Position numbers and translations under genes: made by a program. The notes under the pieces were generated by a model. The model ran no database searches. It worked only from the letters and a program-made list of their open reading frames with translations, and was not told where the DNA came from. A stretch of 21,342 nt of DNA. Origin: a virus. The first letter of the stretch is position 1, and every line of letters begins with the position of its first letter. Where the stretch lies: the IMG/VR virus record IMGVR_UViG_3300047094_001338, positions 1 through 21,342 of that record; one strand, given 5' to 3'. This document shows positions 17,635 to 21,342 of this stretch, one piece after another.

Positions 17635-17690
17635 TTTTATGGCAGGGGGCGTGGCGACCGTTTTCGTCATCAGGGCTACCCCGCCCCTTC
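17635..17690 (+). ncRNA. candidate three-way-junction structured RNA, copy B
   Basis: The fold is the same as copy A at 13.4 kb: P1 (17645-17651 with 17682-17688), a single U, P2 (GGCGA 17653-17657 with UCGUC 17664-17668), AUCA, and P3 (GGG/CCC, 17673-17675 with 17679-17681). Both copies follow a terminator-like hairpin, begin with TTTTATGGCAGGGGG, and have TGTGCCAGTTC about 60 bases downstream. The P2 loop differs in sequence and length, as expected of an unconstrained loop. Function is unknown. Confidence 0.5.
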
Positions 17691-17792
17691 TTCGCTTGTG
17701 ACCTCAGTATAGGGCCGCGGCAATCCCCAGCAACCACTGCTGTGCCAGTTCCCGAACCGTCCACCAAACCGCCCACTGCCCCCCTGATGCCC

Positions 17793-17798
17793 TATACT
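17793..17798 (+). promoter_or_regulatory. -10 element TATACT
   Basis: TATACTGATCTCA continues in a leader related to the CTCAGTTCAGAC type. The likely start point is about 17803-17806, which decides the choice of the ATG at 17820 below. Confidence 0.55.
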
Positions 17799-17819
17799 GA
17801 TCTCATGAAACAAACCAAG

Positions 17820-17969
17820 ATGACTCACGACGAACTGATCGCTAGCGTGATGGCAGAGTACACCGCCAAGGTCAACCGTGAGGAAGCATACCGCCAAGCG
17901 GTGCGCCGTGGTGAGATCGCTCCCCCTCAGGTCCAATCCACCAACTGGAACATCAGCGACCGCCATTGA
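17820..17969 (+). CDS. hypothetical protein (49 aa)
   Basis: The product MTHDELIASVMAEYTAKVNR, EEAYRQAVRRGEIAPPQVQS, TNWNISDRH is helical. I choose the ATG at 17820 over one at 17805 because the latter coincides with the expected transcription start, and the leader aligns with the ACAAAGACCG leaders elsewhere when 17820 is used. The upstream frame is open but is non-coding RNA or promoter sequence. No family is recognised. Confidence 0.65.
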   Translation: MTHDELIASVMAEYTAKVNREEAYRQAVRRGEIAPPQVQSTNWNISDRH

Positions 17970-17982
17970 GCGGCGCTGCCCT

Positions 17983-17988
17983 TAGAAT
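17983..17988 (+). promoter_or_regulatory. -10 element TAGAAT with CTCAGATCA leader
   Basis: TAGAAT is followed at the usual distance by CTCAGATCA (17992-18000) and an ATG at 18011. Confidence 0.5.
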
Positions 17989-18010
17989 GACCTCAGATCA
18001 AACGAACCCC

Positions 18011-18151
18011 ATGATCCGCTACGAAGTCCGCTACCAGGTGCCCTACAACCAGTGTGAGTGGCGCTCTCAGTTCTTCCGCACCTATGATGAGGCGATGCGG
18101 ATGGTAGAGTTCTACCGCTCCTGTGGATCCCCTGCTCACCTGGCACCATGA
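18011..18151 (+). CDS. hypothetical protein (46 aa)
   Basis: The product MIRYEVRYQVPYNQCEWRSQ, FFRTYDEAMRMVEFYRSCGS, PAHLAP looks like strand-turn-strand-helix with two cysteines. The ATG at 18011 fits the promoter; a TTG upstream does not. It overlaps the next gene by 4 bases. Confidence 0.68.
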   Translation: MIRYEVRYQVPYNQCEWRSQFFRTYDEAMRMVEFYRSCGSPAHLAP

Positions 18152-18315
18152 TCAAAGCACTGACCCGCTCCCGTTCCCCTGAGTTTCACCGCGCCACCAT
18201 GCTGCGCCTCCTGATCACCGCTCTGCTGCTCTGGGGATTCTGGGAACCGCTGCGCCCCATCCGCAATGTGACAGCTCAGGCACTGGACACCGCTGCCGAC
18301 CTGATCGCCCGCTGA
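18148..18315 (+). CDS. single-span membrane protein (55 aa)
   Basis: A basic N-terminus (MIKALTRSRSPEFHRA) is followed by one transmembrane helix (LRLLITALLLWGFW) and a polar helix (LDTAADLIAR). The orientation would be N-in. It is coupled to the previous gene by ATGA and followed by a TATACT promoter. Function is unknown. Confidence 0.65.
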   Translation: MIKALTRSRSPEFHRATMLRLLITALLLWGFWEPLRPIRNVTAQALDTAADLIAR

Positions 18316-18320
18316 CCCTT

Positions 18321-18340
18321 TATACTGATCTCAGTTCAGA
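18321..18340 (+). promoter_or_regulatory. TATACT promoter with CTCAGTTCAGA leader
   Basis: TATACT (18321-18326) follows a stop codon by five bases, with no hairpin between. CTCAGTTCAGA follows, and the ATG is at 18349. Confidence 0.6.
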
Positions 18341-18348
18341 CGACACCG

Positions 18349-18519
18349 ATGATCGACCTCCTAAACCGCGTGGGGATCGTTGCCCTTGCTCTGCTCTTCA
18401 TTGTGGGCGGCGCCCATCTGGCGGCTCAGGGCAATGCCCACCGCAACGCTGAATGTCGTGCTAACGGTGGCAAGGTGGTTGTCTTTCAGAATCGGCCGCC
18501 AGGGTGTGTCCTGCCCTGA
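18349..18519 (+). CDS. membrane-anchored two-cysteine micro-protein (56 aa)
   Basis: One N-terminal transmembrane or signal helix (VGIVALALLFIVGGAHLAA) is followed by GNAHRNAECRANGGKVVV and a second cysteine in PPGCVLP. The mature part resembles that of the gene at 21041 (GNARIEAKCAAQGGQVI ... SRCLRP), so the two are likely paralogues. The two cysteines could form a disulfide outside the cytoplasm. Function is unknown. Confidence 0.7.
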   Translation: MIDLLNRVGIVALALLFIVGGAHLAAQGNAHRNAECRANGGKVVVFQNRPPGCVLP

Positions 18520-18578
18520 ACCCAGTGCCGCCGGCGGCACTGGCACACTGAACCACATGGACCCCCTCCCTGACCCCC

Positions 18579-18598
18579 TATACTGATCTCAGTTCACA
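18579..18598 (+). promoter_or_regulatory. TATACT promoter with CTCAGTTCACA leader
   Basis: A GGCACTGGCACA motif lies upstream near 18535-18547. TATACT is at 18579-18584, followed by CTCAGTTCACA. The ATG is at 18611. Confidence 0.6.
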
Positions 18599-18610
18599 AG
18601 CGAACCCACC

Positions 18611-18862
18611 ATGAAAGTTCAGCAAGTCGGTAGCAACCAAACCGAAGTGACCCTGGCAGACGGGACCTGCATCCTGTTCTCCTACGATCAACCCGTCGCC
18701 GCCATCGTGCCTGGCAAAGGGTGGATTCGCACCGCTCAGCAGTGGAGCGCCACCACCACCAAGCATGTCAACGCCTGGATTCGCAAGCATCGCGGCAACT
18801 ACGTCATCGGTGAGGTTGCCAGTGTGCCACAATGGGATCTGGACCAACTGGTGGCGTTCTGA
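18611..18862 (+). CDS. phage small protein of SY.QPVA/TTKHVN pattern (83 aa)
   Basis: The product has EVTLADGTCILFSYDQPVAA, PGKGWIRTAQQWSATTTKHV and NAWIRKHRG. The pattern (strand, ILFSY..PVA, then S.TT.KH.N.W) resembles a small phage family of unknown function that may correspond to DUF8033; I cannot verify the name. The stop codon lies in the loop of a 7-bp hairpin. Confidence 0.75.
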   Translation: MKVQQVGSNQTEVTLADGTCILFSYDQPVAAIVPGKGWIRTAQQWSATTTKHVNAWIRKHRGNYVIGEVASVPQWDLDQLVAF

Positions 18863-18882
18863 GGGGCGCCACCCCCTACAAT
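18850..18882 (+). promoter_or_regulatory. hairpin enclosing the stop codon, then TACAAT promoter
   Basis: GGTGGCG (18850-18856) pairs perfectly with CGCCACC (18867-18873), with TGA (18860-18862) in the loop. TACAAT follows at 18877-18882 with an ACTCTCAGATCAG leader. Confidence 0.6.
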
Positions 18883-18909
18883 ACTCTCAGATCAGAGGAA
18901 CCCCCCCCG

Positions 18910-19107
18910 ATGAAACTCTCCAAAAAGCAAAGGATTGTCGCCGTTCCTATTATCATTGTTCTGGCAATTCCTGCTATTCTCCTAAAAGTTGCGACGGAGA
19001 TTTTCTACATCCTCTCCAACATTTTTGGGGCATCTGCTGATAAATTGGAGAAACTAAATCTTGCTTGGGGTGAACAGTTTCAAACCTTCATCAAGACTGT
19101 CTTGTGA
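18910..19107 (+). CDS. membrane protein (65 aa) with AT-rich codons
   Basis: A lysine-rich start (MKLSKKQRI) is followed by one transmembrane helix (VAVPIIIVLAIPAILL) and an amphipathic helix. Codons are visibly more AT-rich than in both neighbours, suggesting origin from the AT-rich part of this or another phage. The promoter in front is of the local type. No family is recognised. Confidence 0.7.
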   Translation: MKLSKKQRIVAVPIIIVLAIPAILLKVATEIFYILSNIFGASADKLEKLNLAWGEQFQTFIKTVL

Positions 19108-19161
19108 CAGTCCAGCAAGTGGCACAAAGCACCGCCGCCTGACCCCCTGACCCCTTACAAT
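19101..19161 (+). promoter_or_regulatory. GTGGCACA hairpin and TACAAT promoter
   Basis: CTTGTGACA (19101-19109) pairs with TGGCACAAAG (19120-19129) except for a bulge and one mismatch, and it encloses the stop codon region. TACAAT is at 19156-19161 with a TTTCAGTTCACAAG leader. Confidence 0.55.
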
Positions 19162-19186
19162 ACTTTCAGTTCACAAGCAACCGACC

Positions 19187-19363
19187 ATGACCTACGCTCA
19201 GATCACCGCTTCCAACCTCAGCGCCTCCGCTGCCCGCTCCGCGATCTGTGATCTGGCAGATCAGTTCTCCTGGGAGACCGTCGCCCGTGAGATGCTCTCC
19301 CGCATGTCAGGTGATGAGGCACGGGAGTTTGTGGAAGACTTCCAGCGCCTCTATGCCGACTGA
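19187..19363 (+). CDS. helical protein (58 aa)
   Basis: The product MTYAQITASNLSASAARSAI, CDLADQFSWETVAREMLSRM, then FVEDFQRLYAD is helical and acidic at the end. Unknown function. It is a single-gene unit, first ATG after the leader. Confidence 0.68.
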   Translation: MTYAQITASNLSASAARSAICDLADQFSWETVAREMLSRMSGDEAREFVEDFQRLYAD

Positions 19364-19425
19364 GGCACTGGCACACGGGGGGCACCAACCCCCCACCCCC
19401 GACCTGCTATACTGATCTCAGTTCA
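19364..19425 (+). promoter_or_regulatory. intergenic module with G6/C6 hairpin and TATACT promoter
   Basis: GGCACTGGCACAC follows the stop. GGGGGG (19377-19382) pairs with CCCCCC (19389-19394). TATACT is at 19408-19413, followed by CTCAGTTCAAA. Confidence 0.62.
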
Positions 19426-19437
19426 AACGACCCGACC

Positions 19438-19623
19438 ATGAAAGTTTACGCCGTTATCGCTGGTGAGGATTATGCGGGGCAGGACTTCGATTCCCTGCGC
19501 CTGTTCGATTGCCTCTCCGCTGCCCAAGCATACGAAAAAGAACTGCAGCAGCAGTTCGGCGTAGACTATACCCTGCTGGAGGTGCGGGAGGTTTGCATGG
19601 AATCCGCTCTCTGTGCCGCCTGA
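19438..19623 (+). CDS. alpha/beta micro-protein (61 aa)
   Basis: The product MKVYAVIAGEDYAGQDFDSL, RLFDCLSAAQAYEKELQQQF, DYTLLEVREV resembles a small strand-helix-strand protein (VYAVI, helix, LLEV), a common cyanophage layout. It ends with two cysteines. Function is unknown. Confidence 0.72.
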   Translation: MKVYAVIAGEDYAGQDFDSLRLFDCLSAAQAYEKELQQQFGVDYTLLEVREVCMESALCAA

Positions 19624-19671
19624 GGCACTGGCACAAGGGTCCTGAGCACCGACCCTAAACTGCTCTACAAT
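19612..19671 (+). promoter_or_regulatory. intergenic module, stop codon in hairpin, AGGGTC/GACCCT hairpin
   Basis: TGTGCC (about 19612-19617) pairs with GGCACA (19630-19635), with the TGA in the loop. AGGGTC (19636-19641) pairs with GACCCT (19651-19656). TACAAT is at 19666-19671 with a TCTCTCAGTTCAC leader. Confidence 0.62.
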
Positions 19672-19698
19672 TCTCTCAGTTCACAACCCGAACCGATC

Positions 19699-19905
19699 AT
19701 GCGCTACAATCCCGCCACCGATCGCGCCCTGAGCATTGATGAGATCGCCGCGCAGTGTAAGGCAGCGATCATGAAGGCATCCGCTCCCGCTCCTGCTCCC
19801 TGCTCCTGGGAGGATGTTGCTGCCCTGGAGGATGATGACTTCTACGCTGAGAACCCTGTTCTCTGGGGATTCGCCTGGGAGAATGATCTGATGATCGCCG
19901 CCTGA
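19699..19905 (+). CDS. hypothetical acidic protein (68 aa)
   Basis: The product has an N-terminal helix (SIDEIAAQCKAAIMKA), an Ala/Pro linker (SAPAPAPCSW) and an acidic, tryptophan-rich end (ALEDDDFYAENPVLWGFAWE). Unknown function. A TACAAT box starts at the base after its stop. Confidence 0.7.
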   Translation: MRYNPATDRALSIDEIAAQCKAAIMKASAPAPAPCSWEDVAALEDDDFYAENPVLWGFAWENDLMIAA

Positions 19906-20001
19906 TACAATGGGAGCGGGAGCGCCTACGGCGGAACGCCTACGGCGTTAACGCCCTTAAAGACTCCCACACCAAACCACAACCCACAATCCTAGCACAC
20001 C
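19906..20001 (+). promoter_or_regulatory. TACAAT promoter and long structured leader with tandem CGCC/GGCG hairpins
   Basis: TACAAT (19906-19911) directly follows a stop. The leader carries CGCCTACGGCG twice in tandem (three bases apart), then the palindrome GGCGTTAACGCC. TGGGAG near 19911 can pair with CTCCCA about 55 bases on to enclose them. The shared CGCC and GGCG arms allow alternative pairings, as in a switch. At about 85 bases it is much longer than the other leaders here. Confidence 0.55.
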
Positions 20002-20133
20002 ATGTCCCGCGAACTTGCCCTCTCCCTGCTCCGCTCTGGCAACGACGGCGCTGAGATCCTGCAGATTCTGGAAACGATCGCCGCCGATGATGGCAGCGAC
20101 GCAGAACCCACCCTAGAAGAAATCCAATTCTGA
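20002..20133 (+). CDS. small helical protein (43 aa)
   Basis: The product MSRELALSLLRSGNDGAEIL, QILETIAADDGSDAEPTLEE, IQF is helical with an acidic linker. It resembles short cyanobacterial and cyanophage micro-proteins with an LLR.GN.G..IL pattern. The only ATG that fits the long leader is used. Function is unknown. Confidence 0.65.
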   Translation: MSRELALSLLRSGNDGAEILQILETIAADDGSDAEPTLEEIQF

Positions 20134-20203
20134 TAGTGGCACAACGGAGGGGGACACCCCTTCCCTTTTGCCTCTATACTGATCTCAGTTCAGACAAAGA
20201 CCG
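20134..20203 (+). promoter_or_regulatory. intergenic module with hairpin, T-run and TATACT promoter
   Basis: AGTGGCACAAC is followed by GGAGGGG (20146-20152) pairing with CCCCTTCC (20157-20164) with one bulge, then CTTTT, the closest to a true terminator among these modules. TATACT is at 20175-20180, then CTCAGTTCAGACAAAGACCG. Confidence 0.65.
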
Positions 20204-20350
20204 ATGACCGACTTCTTCGCTTCCTACCTCTCTGACCTCTCCGCTCTGTCGGGTGCTGACCTCTCCTGCCTGCTGTGCGACGCCGTCGACTTCGATGACG
20301 ATGCTGCCTTTCAGGTGATCATCGCTGAGATGCAGGCACGGGGCATCTGA
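20204..20350 (+). CDS. acidic micro-protein (48 aa)
   Basis: The product MTDFFASYLSDLSALSGADL, SCLLCDAVDFDDDAAFQVII, AEMQARGI has a CLLC pair and an acidic turn. It may be a small helical bundle. It sits in a private promoter unit. Unknown function. Confidence 0.66.
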   Translation: MTDFFASYLSDLSALSGADLSCLLCDAVDFDDDAAFQVIIAEMQARGI

Positions 20351-20388
20351 TCTGCTACAATACTCTCAACAGCAACGGACCCCGATGC
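20347..20388 (+). repeat. 42-bp intergenic repeat, copy 1 (stop to start)
   Basis: This stop-to-start segment, with TACAAT at 20356-20361 and leader CTCAACAGCAACGGACCCCG, is identical over 42 bases to 21003-21044. It holds no hairpin. The promoter serves the gene at 20385. Confidence 0.75.
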
Positions 20389-20546
20389 CTTCCTTCCGCG
20401 TTGTTACCACCGATGAGATGCCAGAGGTCCTGGGAGAGTTTCCCAACCTGGCATATGCCGATATGTTTGCTGAGGCACTGATGCACCAGAGATGCCAACG
20501 CTCAACCGTCGAGCATTGGGATGGCAGGGAATGGGTTTCCCTCTGA
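20385..20546 (+). CDS. hypothetical protein (53 aa)
   Basis: The product MPSFRVVTTDEMPEVLGEFP, NLAYADMFAEALMHQRCQRS, TVEHWDGREWVSL has a strand, a helix and a C-terminal EHWDGREWV strand. This layout recalls small host-like proteins that end in W.DGREWV. Unknown function. Confidence 0.66.
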   Translation: MPSFRVVTTDEMPEVLGEFPNLAYADMFAEALMHQRCQRSTVEHWDGREWVSL

Positions 20547-20558
20547 CCCGCGACCTGC

Positions 20559-20585
20559 TACAATACTCTCAGTTCAGACAACCCC
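20559..20585 (+). promoter_or_regulatory. TACAAT promoter with ACTCTCAGTTCAGAC leader
   Basis: TACAAT (20559-20564) is followed by CTCTCAGTTCAGACAACCCC and the ATG at 20586. No hairpin is seen between the stop and this box. Confidence 0.6.
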
Positions 20586-20774
20586 ATGCACTGCACCACC
20601 TTCCCCGCCATCGTTTGGAACTGCGCCGATGAGAACGGGTGCATCCGCTGGTCCGCCGCCTGCCAGGCAGCAAAGGATCATGGTCTGTGGGATGACTTCC
20701 GCACCGACTATGGCACCACCGCCCGCTTCGGTCCCGTGGATGCGGGTGAGTTCCTTTCGTGGTTGGGGTATTGA
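20586..20774 (+). CDS. hypothetical protein (62 aa)
   Basis: The product MHCTTFPAIVWNCADENGCI, RWSAACQAAKDHGLWDDFRT, then EFLSWLGY has four cysteines, three within residues 3-26 plus one in SAACQAA. The middle is a helix. Metal binding is possible but the spacing is not typical. Unknown function. Confidence 0.68.
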   Translation: MHCTTFPAIVWNCADENGCIRWSAACQAAKDHGLWDDFRTDYGTTARFGPVDAGEFLSWLGY

Positions 20775-20794
20775 CCCCTGCCCCCTTCGTGCTC

Positions 20795-20823
20795 TACAAT
20801 TCTCTCAGTTCAGACAAAGACCG
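20795..20823 (+). promoter_or_regulatory. TACAAT promoter with CTCAGTTCAGACAAAGACCG leader
   Basis: TACAAT (20795-20800) precedes a leader identical to those at 17391 and 20184 through the start codon. The ATG is at 20824. Confidence 0.62.
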
Positions 20824-21006
20824 ATGACCCGCACCCTGACCGACGACCTCCTGGACCTGGCAACTGCCATCGCTGCTGAGATGTATGGTTGCGATCTGGA
20901 TCGCCTGGACCCTGAGGACCTGGCATGGTATGCTGACCGCACCGACGCAGACAACCTGGAGGAGATGGCAAACGACCTTGCTGCTGCCGCCTGGGAATCC
21001 TACTGA
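20824..21006 (+). CDS. acidic helical protein (60 aa)
   Basis: The product MTRTLTDDLLDLATAIAAEM, YGCDLDRLDPEDLAWYADRT, DADNLEEMANDLAAAAWESY is helical and strongly acidic. An upstream ATG would run through the previous gene and promoter and is rejected. Function is unknown. Confidence 0.7.
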   Translation: MTRTLTDDLLDLATAIAAEMYGCDLDRLDPEDLAWYADRTDADNLEEMANDLAAAAWESY

Positions 21007-21044
21007 TCTGCTACAATACTCTCAACAGCAACGGACCCCGATGC
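21003..21044 (+). repeat. 42-bp intergenic repeat, copy 2 (stop to start)
   Basis: It is identical to 20347-20388, including the TACAAT box (21012-21017), leader and first bases of the next gene. A third copy from about 21213 shares the first 24 bases and then diverges. Confidence 0.75.
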
Positions 21045-21217
21045 AAACTCTCAAAGCAACCGCCATCGCCCTCCTGGTCATCACGCTGGCGACCGCTGGA
21101 TACGCTGCCCTGCTCCACAATGGCAACGCCCGCATCGAAGCCAAGTGCGCCGCTCAGGGTGGGCAGGTCATCACCGCCCCTGGTGAGATCAGCCGCTGCC
21201 TCCGCCCTGCCCGCTGA
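21041..21217 (+). CDS. membrane-anchored two-cysteine micro-protein, paralogue of the gene at 18349
   Basis: One transmembrane or signal helix (TAIALLVITLATAGYAALL) is followed by GNARIEAKCAAQGGQVITAP and SRCLRPAR. The C.A.GG.V then C pattern after the helix matches the gene at 18349, suggesting duplication. The ATG after the 42-bp repeat is the start. Function is unknown. Confidence 0.7.
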   Translation: MQTLKATAIALLVITLATAGYAALLHNGNARIEAKCAAQGGQVITAPGEISRCLRPAR

Positions 21218-21222
21218 TCTGC

Positions 21223-21254
21223 TACAATACTCTCAACCGACACCTCCCCCACCG
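21223..21254 (+). promoter_or_regulatory. TACAAT promoter with CTCAACCGACA leader
   Basis: TACAAT (21223-21228) follows a stop within the third copy of the intergenic repeat. The leader diverges after CTCAAC. The ATG is at 21255. Confidence 0.58.
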
Positions 21255-21342
21255 ATGACCAACCACACCTGGGCCGACAACGCGATGCGCTGCGCCGCTG
21301 CCCGCGCTGCCGCCCTGCGTCCCTTTGAGCACGAGTCCTGGG
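21255..21342 (+). CDS. N-terminal fragment of an alanine-rich protein (3' end outside window)
   Basis: The frame starts MTNHTWADNAMRCAAARAAA and continues LRPFEHESW to the window edge without a stop. It is helical and alanine-rich. It is preceded by the standard promoter unit. Identity cannot be judged from 29 residues. Confidence 0.55.
   Translation, partial: MTNHTWADNAMRCAAARAAALRPFEHESW

Noticed and set aside
17635-17690. Hammerhead-like ribozyme on the reverse strand (CUGAUGA followed by CGAAAAC and GUC in copy B)
   Set aside because: There is no stem II between CUGAUGA and GAAA, and copy A reads CUGCUGA and lacks GAAA. Pairs that are G-U on the + strand become mismatches on the - strand.
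17556-17969. 137-codon frame starting inside the 17411 gene
   Set aside because: It crosses a strong terminator, the RNA element and a promoter; only its last 49 codons, after the promoter, are accepted.
1-21342. tRNA genes
   Set aside because: I looked for GTTCRANNC T-loops with matching acceptor stems and found none that fold; a proper scan with tRNAscan-SE would settle it.

Overview
The window looks like an accessory region of a cyanophage genome, most likely a T4-like myovirus of a marine or brackish Synechococcus-type host. The evidence is a phage-type CP12 gene, two AATAAATA octamers like T4-like late promoters, a cyanobacterial AbrB-type domain, and dozens of tiny tightly packed genes, several of which resemble small T4-like cyanophage families I recall. 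No structural, packaging or replication-core gene is present. All genes but one are on the + strand. All family assignments come from reading motifs by eye; no database search was run.

Left part (1-11651) is AT-rich. It is a run of about 49 small genes, many joined by ATGA, TGATG or TAATG stop/start overlaps. Recognisable products are a protein with a TacA/DUF1778-like antitoxin tail, a four-cysteine zinc-finger-like protein, CP12, a shortened SPFH/band-7-like membrane protein, a SprT-like zinc metalloprotease, and an RlpA-like cell-wall protein next to a secreted protein. Single-gene units with their own TATAAT box start to appear from about 5.5 kb.

Centre (11651-14790). A minus-strand GIY-YIG homing endonuclease sits at the 3' end of the AT-rich block and seems to interrupt a small membrane-protein gene. 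A very AT-rich 200-bp stretch, a near-consensus sigma70 promoter and a periodic array of CTCGACGAG motifs follow, an arrangement like a replication origin or a multi-site operator. The last motif copies are read in frame by a 50-codon gene. A second, degenerate motif cluster follows a gene that fuses a cyanobacterial AbrB-type N-terminus to an ArdA-like antirestriction C-terminus. The first of two copies of a candidate three-way-junction RNA lies at 13.4 kb.

Right part (14790-21342) becomes steadily richer in GC and host-like in codon use. It holds a nucleotidyltransferase/ligase-like protein, a 188-residue unknown protein, and about 20 micro-genes of 42-83 codons. Most micro-genes have a private intergenic module: a GGCAC motif near the stop codon, often a short hairpin whose arms differ in sequence but stay complementary, a TATACT or TACAAT -10 box, a conserved leader (CTCAGTTCAGAC or CTCAACAGCAACGG) and a start codon without an obvious Shine-Dalgarno. 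This looks like a set of separately transcribed, probably early, host-takeover genes. The second RNA-element copy lies at 17.65 kb.
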